From Magnetospirillum sp. 64-120 (GTDB lineage Bacteria; Pseudomonadota; Alphaproteobacteria; Rhodospirillales; Magnetospirillaceae): 64,000 nucleotides of DNA. The stretch covers positions 51,686 to 115,685 of the forward strand of contig MKVK01000021.1 of NCBI GenBank assembly GCA_001898825.1. Reading direction: 5' to 3'. Positions 21,901 through 29,197 of the stretch are shown here, in pieces. Numbering within the stretch: the stretch's first letter is position 1; every line of letters begins with the position of its first letter. The position numbers and the translations under genes were made by a program. The notes under the pieces are model-generated. The model did not search any database, was not told the DNA's origin, and saw only the letters and a program-made list of their open reading frames with translations.

Positions 21901-24900
21901 CTTCCAGGCAGCGCCAAGCGGTTTCCAGCATCAGCCGCTGCTGCGGGTCCATGCGTTCGGCCTCGGTGGGCGAAACGCGGAACAGTCCGGCGTCGAAGCG
22001 GTCGACGTCGGTCAGGAAACCGCCGCGCCAGGACTTGGCGAAGCCGCGCTGTTTCGGCGCTGGTCCGGTCAGGTCGGCGCCGTCCAGCAGCTTGGCGAAC
22101 AAGGTGTCGATATCGTCGGCGCCGGGGAAGCGACCGGCCATGCCGATCACCGCGATGGCGTCGCGGCGTGGTGCGGGGGCGCTGATCCGGGTCACCGGCT
22201 GGGACGCCGCCACCGGCCGGGCGGCGGGCTGCCGGGCGGAAACCTGATGGCGGGCGAGCAGATGCGCCGCCAGGGCTTCGATGTGTTCGGCCTCGAAGAA
22301 CACCGCCGGCGACAGGCTGATGCCATAGGCGGTGGACAATTGCGCCGCCAGCCGCGCCAGCGAGATGGAATCGAAACCCAGATCGTGGAAGACGTCGCGC
22401 AAGCCGACCTGCTGGGTCGGGAACTTCAGCAGTTCCGCCACCTGCTGGCGCAGTTCGGCGGCCAATTGGGCTTGGGGGGCGTCGGATGATGGGGCGGCGG
22501 TTACCGGTTTGGTCACGGTGCCGGCGGCCGCCATTGTCACGCCGTCCAGGCTGGCCAGGACCGCGCCGTTTCCATCGACGAACCACAGACCGAACCCGTC
22601 CGAGGTGGCGGCAGCGACCACTTGGGCCACGTTTTCCAAAGGCGCGGTCAGACTGGCGCGTTTGACCGCGATCAGCCTGTCGGCACCCGGGGGCGCGATG
22701 GTCAGCAAGGCCTGAAATCCAGCGGCCAAGGCCGGGGCGGGGATTTGCTGGCGGGCCTTGAAGCGGTCCTGCTGTGGCAGGTCGCTGACCAGGGTGCAGA
22801 TGATGGCGCCACCGGCCAGACGGGTGGCGTGGGCGACACTTTCCAGATAGGGGGTGAAGTCATAGCCCCGCTGGCGCAGATCGTCATAGAAGGCAGCACC
22901 GCTGACGCGCTGGCCGTCGCCCGTTGGCGGCGGCATGGCCGGCCCGGCCGGATTTACCCGCGCTTCGGCCCAGGTCTCGCCGTCAACGGCGATGCGGATG
23001 GTGCTGGGATCGACTTGGGCGGTCAATTCGGCGGCGTCGGTCCACGATTGCGGCTCGCTCATCTGCAAATCGCTTAAGGTCAGCGGGCCGTCCAGACCGG
23101 CGATGCGGGCCAGGGCCAGCGGCGTTTCCACCGCTGCCAAGGGCAGCAGGCGGACGCGGCCATCCTGTTTCAAGGTGTAGTCGCGCAACTCGTCCAGGAA
23201 CAGCCGGGTGCCATAGCGCAGGCCGTTCAGGTCGGATCGGTTCTCGCCCACCAGCGGGTGCAGCTTCAGCTTGGAGCCCAGCGGATGGGTCACCGAGGGG
23301 GCGTCGGGCCACTCGGGGTACCAGCAGCGCACACGCTCGAACGGATAGGCGGGCAGCGACAGCCGGCGCGGCTGGCGGCCGCCATGCAGGGCGTCCCAAT
23401 CGGTCTCGGTGCCGCTGACCCAGGCGGCGGCGATCGCCTCAGGGTCGGCGGGATCGGCGGCGGGTAGCGGGTCGCAATCCAGGATCGAGCGAATGAAGTG
23501 CATCCCCGCCTGGGGGATGGGCGCCGCCAGCATTTCCATCACGCGCGCGCGACTGGTGGCGACGAAGGCCAGTCGGCAGGGCAGTTGGTTGCGGCCCACT
23601 TGCAGGGTATAGGCCAGATCGGCCAGGGATTGCTCGGGGTGGTCCAGCATATGCTGATGGAAACGACGCAATACCTCGGCCAATTGGGTTTCGCCCATGG
23701 CCGAGAACACCATCACCTGCGGGCGGTCATCGGCGGCCGGGGTGGTTTGGGGCACCCGGTATTCCTCGACGATGATGTGCGAGTTCATGCCGCCGGCCCC
23801 GATCGAGGTAATGCCTGCGCGGCGCGGCAATTCGGTGCCGCTGGCATCCGTGCGCCGCACCCAGGGTTCCAGACCGCGCTGCACGAAGAACGGCGTCTGT
23901 TCGAAGGCGATGTTGGGATTCAGCGTCTCTGCGTGCAGCGACGGCGCCAGCATGCCGTGCTTCATCTGCATCAGCACCTTGACCATGCCGGCCAGACCCG
24001 ACGCCGCCAGCAAATGGCCGACATTGCTTTTCACCGTGCCGATGGGGCAGGTCTGGGTGGAATCGGTGTGGCGGCGCCAGGCCTGGGTCAGCGCCTTGAC
24101 CTCGATGGGGTCGCCCAGCGCCGTGCCCGATCCGTGGCCCTCGACATAGGTGATGGTGTCGGCGGTGATGCCGGCGTCGTCCAGCGCCAAGGTGATGGCG
24201 GCAGTCTGCTGGTGCGGGTTGGGCACGGTGAAGCCGTTGCGGATGCCAGCATTGCTGATGGCGGTGCCGCGGATCACCCCATAGATGTGGTCGCCGTCGC
24301 GTTCTGCGTCGGCCAGACGCTTCAGCACCAGGGCGCCGACGCCTTCGCCCAGGATGGTGCCGTCGGCCCCCAATCCATAGCCGCGAATCACCTCGGCGGT
24401 CTTGGTGGTGAAATGTTCCTGGCTGGTGGCGATCAGCTTTTGCGGATGCGACAGCACGCTGACGCCGCCGGCCAGGGCCATGCGGGTGCGCCCGGCCCGC
24501 AGCATGTGGACGGCTTCGTGGATGCAGGTCGACGCCGCCGAGCACATGGTGTCGAGGAAATAGGACGGGCCGGTGAAGCCATAGAAATAGGACACCATGT
24601 TGGGCACGGTGCCGGTATAGCTGCCGCTGGCCAGGGACCCGCGCATCAACATGTTCTGGAAGCCGAACAGGTCGTATTCGTTGGTCATCGACCCCATGAT
24701 GACGGCGACGTCGCCGCCCAGCTTGGCTTGCAGGGTTTCGCGCGAATAGCCGGCATCCTCGAACGCTTCCACCGAGGCTTGCAGGAACAGCCGCACTTCC
24801 GGCGCCATCAGCTCCGCTTCGTATTTCGAGATGCGGAAGTAACGGGGATCGAAGGCCGCGATGTCGTCCAGGAAACAGCCGGTCTTGACCACACTCTTGC

Positions 24901-27900
24901 CCAAAACGTCGCGTTCGGGGTGCAACAGCGCCTTGTGGTCCCAGCGGTCCGCCGGATAGGGTTCGAAGCCGTGCAGACCCTGGGCCAGCATGTCCCAGAA
25001 GGCTTGCTGGGTGTCGGCCTTGGAGACTTTCAGCGACAGCCCGACGATGGCGATATCGTGGTCGCCGCGCCCGGTCGCCGCCGGGGCGTGCGACACGCTG
25101 ACGGTGACGCGCTCCGGCTGCGCTGGCGCCGGCGCCGAATCGCCCAGGTGACGGCCAAGCGCCGCACCATGTTCGGCGGCCAGATGCTTGGCGATGCCGG
25201 CCAGGTCCACATATTCGAAGAAAAGCGTCTTGGACAACGGCCCCAAGGCTTCTTCCAGCCGGGTGGTGGCCTCGATGATGGCGATGGAATCCAGGCCGTA
25301 TTCATCCAGCTTGCGGTTGACGCGTATCTGCTGGGGTTCCAGGTGCAGCACGTCGGCCAGGATGGCGCGGACGAAATCGCGGGTGCGCACCTCGATGTCG
25401 GCGGGGGCAGGCGTCGCGGCGGCGGCGGGTTGGTCGTCGGGTGTCGTCGCCCCCTGGCCCAACTGCGCCAAGGTCTGGCGCAGCCGTTCCGTATGACCAA
25501 AAAGCACGGTCGCGCGCGTCGGGCCGGCGGCGGCCAGCAGGTGGTCCAATGCCGCCAGGCCGGCGGAACTGGGCATGGGCTCGGTGCCGAAACGGCGGGT
25601 CAACGCTGCCTGAGTGGCCGGGTCCACCCCCATGCCGCCTTCCGCCCATAACGGCCAAGCCAGCGACAGGGTGGCGCCGTGGCGTTTGCCCTGGGTGGCC
25701 AGATTGGCGCGGTGCTCGGCGAAGCCGTCCAGAAAGGCGTTGGCGGCGCCATAAGCGGCCTGTCCGGCATTGCCGAAGCTTGCCGCCACCGACGAACACA
25801 GCACCAGGAAATCCAGCGCCACATCTTTGGTGGCGAGGTCCAAGGCCAGGGTGCCGGCCAGTTTGGGGGCCAGGACGCCGGCTTCTTCCGCCGCCGCCCG
25901 GGTCAGGATATAGCCGTCGTTCAGCACGCCGGCGGCGTGGATCACGCCTTTCAGCCGGGGGATGGCGGCGACCAGATCGTTCGTCGCCCGGATATCGGTC
26001 AGGTCGCAGGCGGCATAACGCACGCGGGGACCCAGTTCCAGCAGACGCGGGTCGTCGCCGGCAACGCGGCTGCGCCCGCTCAGGATCACTTGGCCAGCAC
26101 CGCGTTGCAGCAGCCAGCGGGCGAAGATTTGGCCCAATCCCCCCAAGCCGCCGGTGATCCAATAGCTGCCTTCGCCATCCAGCACCGGCAGGGCCGTGGG
26201 CAGGGTGATTTCTTCCGTGCTCCACGCCCAGCGCCGTCCGTCGGCATCGATGCGCAGTTCCGGCCAGCCGTCGGCACGCCCGCTTTCCGCCGCCGCCAGC
26301 GTTGTCAGCCGTTCAGCGGAGACATGGCCCCCGACGTGGACCAGCGCTGCGTCGCAACGCGGCTGTTCCTGGCGCAGCGTCTTCAACAGGGCCGCCAAAG
26401 GCAAGGTCAGCGCCGCTGGCAGCGATTCGGCGGCCAACACCAGGAAGCAGGCGCGCGGATGGTCGCGCAAGCGGTCACGGATGGTGTCGTGAACGATGCC
26501 GTACCAGGCGGCGGCGGTGGCCGCCAAATCGGCCTGCGGTTCGGGCAAATGAACGGCACCCGGCACATCCGCGTCCAGGCCGGCCAGGAACAGCACGGTG
26601 TCGCGGGGCTGCCGGGTTGTGCGGGGGTGCTCGCGCCACGCCCCACTGGCCAGCAAGGCGGGCTGCGGCTGGGCTTCGTCGGCCATGACCCGCAAGGACA
26701 AATCGTGGAAGGCGACACGGATAGCGCCGTCCTTGTCGCACAATTCGATATCCAGCCGCCGCAACCCTTGGGTTTCCGGCGCGCTGGCGGGTCGCACCCG
26801 CGCCCACATCACCGGCTCGCACGGGCCGTACATCATCAGTCGGCGACAGGCGAAGGGCACGGCGGCGCCCTTTGGGGCTTCGTCATCCAGGGCCACCCAG
26901 GCCTGGATGGCGGCGTCCAGCACGATGGGGTGCAACGGCATGGCGGCCAGACCGGCCTGCAGGCGGCGGTTCAGCTTGATCTGGGCCAGGACGAAACCGT
27001 CGCCACCCTGCACCTGGGTCAGCGCCTGAAAGGCCGGGCCATGGGTGACGCCGCTTTTCACCAGCCGGGCATAGCATTCTTCCGGGGCGATGCGACGCGG
27101 CGCGACGGCGCGGCAGGCGTCCAGGTCCAACGGCGGCGGGGCGGCTTCGGCGAGCGGGCGCAGGGTGCCTTGGACCCGCGCTTCGCCGTTCTCGGTCAGG
27201 GCGAAGGTGATCGAGCCATCTGCCTGTCGGGTCAGGGTGGTGTCAACGGTGGTGGTGCCGTCGCCGCCCAGCACCGGGCGCGACCAAACCCAATCGGTGA
27301 AGCACCATTGGCTGCCCTGGATCGCAGCGCGGGCCATTTCCAGCGCCGCCATGCCGGGCAATACCTGCTTGCCGCCCACATGGTGGTCGGCCCACACCGG
27401 TTCGTCGCCATGCAAAACCGTCCGCCAGCGCATGGCATCGAAGCCTGAAAGATTACGGTGCAGCAGCGGATGGGGCACCGCCCCGTCATCCTTGGTCGGC
27501 ACCGACAGGTCCAGCCAATGGCGTTGCCGGTCGAAGGGATAAAGCGGGGCGTGGACGCGCCGCGCCGCCAGGGGCGGCCAAGTGACCTCGGCGCCGTCCA
27601 CCCAGGCTTGCGCCAAGCCGCCGGCGATTAACGCCGGGTGATCCTGGCCCTTGGCCAGGGCGTCGAAACCATCCCGCGCCTGTTCCCAGCTTTCGGCGCT
27701 GACCACGGCGCGGCTTTCAAAAGCTTGGCGCCCCACCTGCAGGGTGTGGGCCAGATCGGCCAGGGTGGTATCGGCTGGTGGCTGGGCGGCGAAGTCGCGC
27801 AACGCCGCCGCCAGCACCCGCAGCCGGTCGGGATCTCGGGCCGACAGCGGTAAATGCAGGATGCCAGGGGTGGCGGTGGTGGCGGGAGCGAGGGGCGCTT

Positions 27901-29197
27901 CCTCGACCACCATATGGGCGTTTGATCCGCCGAAGCCGAACGAGGAAATGCCGGCGCGGCGGGGATGGTCCGCGTCATGGGGCCACGGCGTCGTCTCGGC
28001 CTGGATGCGGAAATCGCTGCCGTCCAGAGTGATCAGACGGTTCAATTGCTGGAAGCCGACATTGGCGGGCAGTTGCCCCTGATGCAGCGCCGCCAGAACC
28101 TTGACCAGACCGGCGACGCCGGCGGCGCCTTCCAGATGGCCCATGTTGGTCTTGACCGAACCGATGCCGATGGCGCCGGGGCGCGGCGTGCTGCCGCTTT
28201 CGGCGTGCAGACGGGCGAAAGCCTGTTTCAGCCCGGCGATCTCGATGGGGTCACCCAAGGGGGTGCCGGGGCCGTGGGCCTCGATGTAGGACACGTCTTC
28301 GGGGCGGATGCCGGCGCCTTGGAAAACCTCGACGATCAGATCGGCCTGGGCCTGCGGGTTGGTCACCGTCAACGAATTGGTGCGGCCGCCATGATTGACG
28401 CCGATGCCCCGGATCACCCCATGGATGGGGTCGCCGTCGGCCAGGGCCTGGTCCAGCGGCTTCAGCAGCACCATGGCGCCGCCCTCGCCGCGCACATAGC
28501 CGTCGGCGGCCTCGTCGAAGGCCTTGGCGCGGCCGTCCTTGGACAGCATGCCGGCCTTGGCGAAAGCGACGAAATGGTTGGGCGACCAGATCAAATTGAC
28601 GCCGCCGGCCAGGGCCTGGGTGCATTGGCCGGCGCGCAGCGCCAGCACCGCGTCGTGCAGCGCGGTCAAGGACGCGGCGCAGGCGGTGTCGTTGGTGACG
28701 CTGGGGCCACGGAAATCGAAGAAATGCGACACCCGGTTGGCGATGATGGAAAAGGCGATGCCGGTGGGGGTATAGGCATCCACCGCCGCCAGATGCTTTT
28801 CCAGCAACTCGGCGTAATCCCAGTGGCACACCCCCATGAACACGCCGGTGCGGCTGCCCGCCAGGTCGGAAGCGCGATAGCCGGCATCCTCGATGGCGTG
28901 CCAGGCCATTTCCAGGGCGAAACGCTGCTGCGGGTCCATCCATGCCGCCTCGCGCGGCGAAATGGCGAAGAATGACGCGTCGAAGCAATCGGCGTTGGCG
29001 ACGAAGCCGCCCCAGATGCTGTTGGTTTTGTTGTCGCGGCTGGGATTGCCGCGCAGGGCGTCTTTGTCCCAACGCTGGGCCGGCACCTCGGTGATCAGGG
29101 ATCGCCCAGCCGCCAGATGGTCCCACAATTGCCCCAGCGTGTCGGCGCCGGGCAGGCGCAGACCGATGCCGATGATGGCGATGGGGGCCGGGTTCAT
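9908..29197 (-). CDS. trans-AT PKS, modules 1-6 with glutarimide-forming branching module (PKS1)
   Basis: Giant trans-AT PKS, 6429 residues, starting at ATG 29197 (MNPAPIAIIG), which overlaps the AT stop as ATGA. Module 1: KS (Cys173), DH (His605, Asp761), KR (Ser1136, Tyr1149), ACP (Ser1304). Module 2: KS (Cys1552, LDTMCSAAS), DH-fold branching domain lacking His and Asp, ACP (Ser2277). Module 3: KS (Cys2501), KR (Tyr3083), ACP (Ser3221). Module 4: KS (Cys3455), ACP-like insert around Ser3782, C-methyltransferase (about 3950-4270, IGAGTGG), ACP (Ser4330). Module 5: KS (Cys4549), broken ECH, full ECH (about 5120-5360), tandem ACPs (Ser5418, Ser5513). Module 6: KS (Cys5762) and a dead DH-like C-terminus. 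No AT is present. KS1 has HGPGT for HGTGT, and KS3 lacks most of the docking linker. The order predicts malonamyl extension, glutarimide closure, a hydroxyl, alpha-methylation, beta-branching, then oxygenation. Confidence 0.96.
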   Translation of the reverse strand: MNPAPIAIIGIGLRLPGADTLGQLWDHLAAGRSLITEVPAQRWDKDALRGNPSRDNKTNSIWGGFVANADCFDASFFAISPREAAWMDPQQRFALEMAWHAIEDAGYRASDLAGSRTGVFMGVCHWDYAELLEKHLAAVDAYTPTGIAFSIIANRVSHFFDFRGPSVTNDTACAASLTALHDAVLALRAGQCTQALAGGVNLIWSPNHFVAFAKAGMLSKDGRAKAFDEAADGYVRGEGGAMVLLKPLDQALADGDPIHGVIRGIGVNHGGRTNSLTVTNPQAQADLIVEVFQGAGIRPEDVSYIEAHGPGTPLGDPIEIAGLKQAFARLHAESGSTPRPGAIGIGSVKTNMGHLEGAAGVAGLVKVLAALHQGQLPANVGFQQLNRLITLDGSDFRIQAETTPWPHDADHPRRAGISSFGFGGSNAHMVVEEAPLAPATTATPGILHLPLSARDPDRLRVLAAALRDFAAQPPADTTLADLAHTLQVGRQAFESRAVVSAESWEQARDGFDALAKGQDHPALIAGGLAQAWVDGAEVTWPPLAARRVHAPLYPFDRQRHWLDLSVPTKDDGAVPHPLLHRNLSGFDAMRWRTVLHGDEPVWADHHVGGKQVLPGMAALEMARAAIQGSQWCFTDWVWSRPVLGGDGTTTVDTTLTRQADGSITFALTENGEARVQGTLRPLAEAAPPPLDLDACRAVAPRRIAPEECYARLVKSGVTHGPAFQALTQVQGGDGFVLAQIKLNRRLQAGLAAMPLHPIVLDAAIQAWVALDDEAPKGAAVPFACRRLMMYGPCEPVMWARVRPASAPETQGLRRLDIELCDKDGAIRVAFHDLSLRVMADEAQPQPALLASGAWREHPRTTRQPRDTVLFLAGLDADVPGAVHLPEPQADLAATAAAWYGIVHDTIRDRLRDHPRACFLVLAAESLPAALTLPLAALLKTLRQEQPRCDAALVHVGGHVSAERLTTLAAAESGRADGWPELRIDADGRRWAWSTEEITLPTALPVLDGEGSYWITGGLGGLGQIFARWLLQRGAGQVILSGRSRVAGDDPRLLELGPRVRYAACDLTDIRATNDLVAAIPRLKGVIHAAGVLNDGYILTRAAAEEAGVLAPKLAGTLALDLATKDVALDFLVLCSSVAASFGNAGQAAYGAANAFLDGFAEHRANLATQGKRHGATLSLAWPLWAEGGMGVDPATQAALTRRFGTEPMPSSAGLAALDHLLAAAGPTRATVLFGHTERLRQTLAQLGQGATTPDDQPAAAATPAPADIEVRTRDFVRAILADVLHLEPQQIRVNRKLDEYGLDSIAIIEATTRLEEALGPLSKTLFFEYVDLAGIAKHLAAEHGAALGRHLGDSAPAPAQPERVTVSVSHAPAATGRGDHDIAIVGLSLKVSKADTQQAFWDMLAQGLHGFEPYPADRWDHKALLHPERDVLGKSVVKTGCFLDDIAAFDPRYFRISKYEAELMAPEVRLFLQASVEAFEDAGYSRETLQAKLGGDVAVIMGSMTNEYDLFGFQNMLMRGSLASGSYTGTVPNMVSYFYGFTGPSYFLDTMCSAASTCIHEAVHMLRAGRTRMALAGGVSVLSHPQKLIATSQEHFTTKTAEVIRGYGLGADGTILGEGVGALVLKRLADAERDGDHIYGVIRGTAISNAGIRNGFTVPNPHQQTAAITLALDDAGITADTITYVEGHGSGTALGDPIEVKALTQAWRRHTDSTQTCPIGTVKSNVGHLLAASGLAGMVKVLMQMKHGMLAPSLHAETLNPNIAFEQTPFFVQRGLEPWVRRTDASGTELPRRAGITSIGAGGMNSHIIVEEYRVPQTTPAADDRPQVMVFSAMGETQLAEVLRRFHQHMLDHPEQSLADLAYTLQVGRNQLPCRLAFVATSRARVMEMLAAPIPQAGMHFIRSILDCDPLPAADPADPEAIAAAWVSGTETDWDALHGGRQPRRLSLPAYPFERVRCWYPEWPDAPSVTHPLGSKLKLHPLVGENRSDLNGLRYGTRLFLDELRDYTLKQDGRVRLLPLAAVETPLALARIAGLDGPLTLSDLQMSEPQSWTDAAELTAQVDPSTIRIAVDGETWAEARVNPAGPAMPPPTGDGQRVSGAAFYDDLRQRGYDFTPYLESVAHATRLAGGAIICTLVSDLPQQDRFKARQQIPAPALAAGFQALLTIAPPGADRLIAVKRASLTAPLENVAQVVAAATSDGFGLWFVDGNGAVLASLDGVTMAAAGTVTKPVTAAPSSDAPQAQLAAELRQQVAELLKFPTQQVGLRDVFHDLGFDSISLARLAAQLSTAYGISLSPAVFFEAEHIEALAAHLLARHQVSARQPAARPVAASQPVTRISAPAPRRDAIAVIGMAGRFPGADDIDTLFAKLLDGADLTGPAPKQRGFAKSWRGGFLTDVDRFDAGLFRVSPTEAERMDPQQRLMLETAWRCLEDAGYGADQMPDDTGVFVGASALDYAKLLRQDGIAADGYGATGNSLAMIANRVSYFFNWHGPSQTIDTACSSSLVALLRGAEAIRSGRCAAALVGGVNLALAEDGFDGPAQAGMLSPDGRCKTFGATADGYGRGEGVVAVLLKSLEQAEQDGDRILGLLIGGAENHGGRSGSLTAPSVAAQAHLIKAALAGIDPATISYVEAHGTGTELGDPVEVNGLRRAFEDLMGTATVPQPFVALGSLKANIGHLEAAAGLAGLVKILAAMGHEKLPASLHCQPMNPHLELAGSPFRLLPTAEDWPAGDTPRRAGLSSFGFGGANVHVVVEDYRATTPPRRTKLPPRPFADTRFWIPGRRDVTLAFVPTWEETPPVAATKPHRLVIAAGIDITPGFGAELVTAPPQVEALAPRLLTLLQQSLATDSHVQLVVPSGAAAAGLGAMIDTAALESSRLSGQVVEVGPGIPAAELASRLAAEGGNSRVRFDGQRRLARRWRDLPNAATTPWRPNSVFLITGAMGGLGRLLAHHIATTVPGAVLVLTGSKPLDAARAAQVQAVQALGAVAAYRQVDMADAGAVAALVSHVVEVHGRLDVVLHCAGTLRDGWLKGKTSADLAAVMAPKSGGAEALIKACGGLKLDALVLFSSLAGAFGNAGQADYAAANGVLAALAEAHGLPVVAIDWPLWAAGGMSIDDATAETLFQRMGQRPLGSQAGLDVLGRILAAKVPHAAVLAGDESRIRAFFAGKPDAVVTPAAAAGTDLSAALADRLAALFAQAGGFAPGTIHPDMALEEYGIDSLMITRLNTALGDIFPSLPKTLFFQYRTLAEVAAHLAASQGAACQQWLAPTPPPRIATANDDSIAIIGIAGRYPGADSLDQFWDNLARGRDSVGEIPADRWDLADFYCADPDRAVAEGRSYAKWGAFLDGFADFDPLFFKISPRDAAAMDPQERLFLMCAWAAAEDAGYSPARLSRRNPVGVFVGITKTGFALHGAFATEGGATVMPQTSFAGAANRVSHVLNLTGPSVAVDTMCSSSLTALHQACESLRSGQVAMALAGGVNLYLHPDTYVELSAARMLSATGRCAAFGADANGFVPGEGVGCVVLKPLSQALADGDRIHAVIRASAVNHGGRTNGYTVPNPAAQRDLVRQALGRAGLSARDVTCVEAHGTGTELGDPIEVEGLTQAFEADTKERGFCALGSVKSNIGHLEAAAGIAGLTKLVLALRHGQLPPTLHAQSVNPNLRLADSPFVLNRALGPWPAGPRIAGLSSFGAGGANAHLIVAEAPIPPAAMTETGPQAIILSARDEHRLRDYATSLLAAVENSATDVTPILCGKLAKILAVDSADIDPAEDFDTLGLDSGQRLALRRWVESQWPGADAASLPHLSSINQLAAHLGGGAAPSLALADIAYTLQVGRDSMEQRLALVASTTAELADRLRRWLAGEQGIMLTGRAGLPGMPDDGQAARWWQDGELNKLIDAWVAGLRVDWSALPRAERPAIVSLPTYPFERRRFWLPAKPDSAAAIIAAPRGDARLEAEMAALDGAIAPVLARILADHPRPVPALQRWRDAALALVGDATAADPWATWNRLRDSQGQSAQMVLAETCLRALPDILAGRVQATAIMFPDGRLDMVEAVYKDNEIAARFSQTLAQAAAAFVAASPLPRLRILEIGAGTGGTSEKVFDALAPSWDRVAEYRYTDLSRAFLIHAQRRYGPSVPPLTTALFDVEKDLAGQDVAIGGYDLVIAANVLHATADMGRTLAHVRQLLAPGGMLLVNETSAATLFTHVTFGLLEGWWRFTDPERRIPGTPSLAPASWRTLLAETGLDWVAGSSAQECALGQQVLAARAPGQPEQRSMAAAAPQMPSVAATAPANASSLRQQVLRCLGHTLNMAPSDIDPARPFADYGLDSILGAELVHLLRRDVGATLEQTDLFDHKNATELEAFLARQIPAAPAVISQPSVRQGEQPIAIVGYAGRFARSADAQELWAHLAAGRDLVTPVSRFDLDSLYKDAAPGSYGRHGSFIDDIAAFDPVFFGISGLEARYMDPQQRLFLEEAWKTLEHAGHAGADIVGRRVGVFAGCSSGDYDGLFGPDVPGQAFWGNTSSLVPARIAYFLDLKGPAVTVDTACSSSLVAVHLACRALWDGECDMALAGGVFVQCTPRFFRSANQANMLSPSGNCAAFGANADGIVPGEAVGAVLLRPLDQALADGDTIHGVIVASGTNQDGTTNGITAPSAQSQERLIRSVYQRFAVDPASIGVVEAHGTGTPLGDPIEHAALSRAFAGQPAGSVLLGSVKSNIGHATTAAGIASLIKVLLSLEHDQVPPTLHFNGGNPAIRFAETPFTVNTTAQPWPRRRAAISSFGFSGTNAHVVVDPPPASPTRAPAPGPFLFVIGGRNAGLLRRQAEVLADHLQTHPELAAADIAFTLMAGRRPSRHRLVVVAADTNDLVVRLRRWLAGDQDAVVGAGEITDKPAPLAADADLHGIGRGILAGADLPVERLFPHGGQRVPLPATVLATIRCWVEAAPQPTVPVSTPKAASLPFTLPAAAALAGPFTPRQPTKISLSPVGEAPRIQRRIADGVLHLEVAAPAQTITAELAAASADDGIRVVAVSGSGAGPLPACDLPVVATSTFTGADFTASDAPALALQIAQAPRQALVELKRTMARPGRVPNLTLPQWDVLWSEAASAPPWQGGERPLPLPHDRVELRLFDDGVVLLRMVERIDKNCFTDALMDGLVAAFDAIATLDQAKAVVLTGFDGYFACGGTRSGLQSLQQGATSFTDRKIYSLPLACPLPVIAAMQGHAIGAGWSLGLFCDRSIFATEGVYHSNYLWYGFTPGAGATLIFPARLGDALGREVLFTAREYRGRELAEKHSGLTVRPAAQVLDHALALAHGLARQPRSRLLDLKAQATRPLAERLETVFAEELAMHAKTFVGNARVQERIEQMFPAAPATPAAPPPAAPTDLRRKVVDSLAEELMIAATDIHDGSGFLELGLDSILAVTWVRKLNALLGTDLPATAVYAQPTIGALVADLGGQVKPEPEPTPTPGPATVTASPPTGLRRQVVDSLAQDLMIAADDIRDGAGFLELGLDSILAVTWIRRLNGLLGTTLPATAIYAHPTVGALVDHLSTLLPAPSITVPVPVPAPVTPPPAAPVPVAPTVIAPRRDRAARDSSDAVAIIGASGRFPHSRDLGAFWDNIRSGRDCIAEVPPSRWDVSRFYHPDPTHPGTSSCKWMGVIDDVECFEPGFFNLTPREAELMDPQQRLFLEHAWQAFEDAGLDPSSLAGSRCGVYVGAGPSGYGERITERNTYSLLGSSGSILAARIAHLLDLRGPCISLDTACSSSLVAIAQACNALLVGDADMALAGGVSVMIGPKMFIDTSKVNMLSKDGRCFSFDGRANGFVPGEGAGVLLLKRLEDALRDADPIHAVIRGWGVNQDGRTNGITAPNPQAQTRLIRDVHHRFGIDPASIGMVECHGTGTPLGDPIEIEGLTDAFAGSGAQPGACALGSVKSNMGHMLAAAGVAGTIKAMLAVERGELPPTIQFQSLNEHIRLDGTPFVVNTTLRPWSGAEQRRAGVSSFGFSGTNAHIVVESPPPIVSGRRPGPWILTLSARSPERLAEMAAALHRFVTDHPGLDLGDVAHTLQVGRKAQPCRLAATFSDRDSLLRVLNAAGAGRSLPGTHQGKAGSAAPSPFDDDDARALVGKWLASGDPARLDKVAALWAQGGAVDWRAGPGGRRLHLPGTIFARDRHWVEDSPDSVVAAAHPLLDGGSGSASVTIPAGDSLALALQLPELARATAERVGGRPVRALSHLMWGAPLRPDVGRLESVVEADDQGWLYRISAEDRPLSPLHLGEVAEMPAFPAPMSPAELRLGDDVTQAFARFHHTTTANAAWVVGVWRQGSRLHAELNHQPSAMLFDPLLLESLWHLLSFHLGAGCVPLPLAADILAASGPVAGQLFVRFDTAPGAHHPGLTLFDGQGQPRLFLDGIRTAPISALPEIHLDEVSRS
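12550..13045 (-). repeat. tandem duplicated beta-branching ACP coding repeat
   Basis: Two carrier-protein units lie in direct repeat with a 285-bp period (Ser codons at 12946 and 12661). Both contain ELGLDSILAVTW. The Trp six residues after the phosphopantetheine Ser is the known flag that marks ACPs for HCS-cassette beta-branching. The units differ at scattered positions, so this is an established duplication rather than a very recent one. Confidence 0.9.
17738..17950 (-). other. ACP-like insertion in the KS4-to-methyltransferase linker
   Basis: About 71 residues (3750-3820 of PKS1) are inserted in the docking linker, just before the usual ADIAYTLQVGRD segment. The insert has the look of a carrier protein: a helix 1 stretch, then FDTLGLDSGQRLAL with Ser3782 in the LGLDS motif, then a short helix 3-4 region ending in INQLAAHL. 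Other modules of this protein lack it. Whether Ser3782 receives phosphopantetheine cannot be told from sequence. Confidence 0.7.
22530..23270 (-). other. B (branching) domain of PKS1 module 2
   Basis: This segment, about residues 1976-2222, lies between the module 2 docking linker and ACP2, where a DH would sit, and keeps DH-like length and order. Its active site is lost. The position of the DH histidine reads RDYTLKQDG (Tyr2007), and the helix that normally carries Asp reads ALAAGFQAL. Paired with a divergent KS (LDTMCSAAS, EGHGSGT), this is what is known for KS-B branching modules that perform vinylogous Michael addition and close a glutarimide from an amide-ended chain. Confidence 0.8.
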
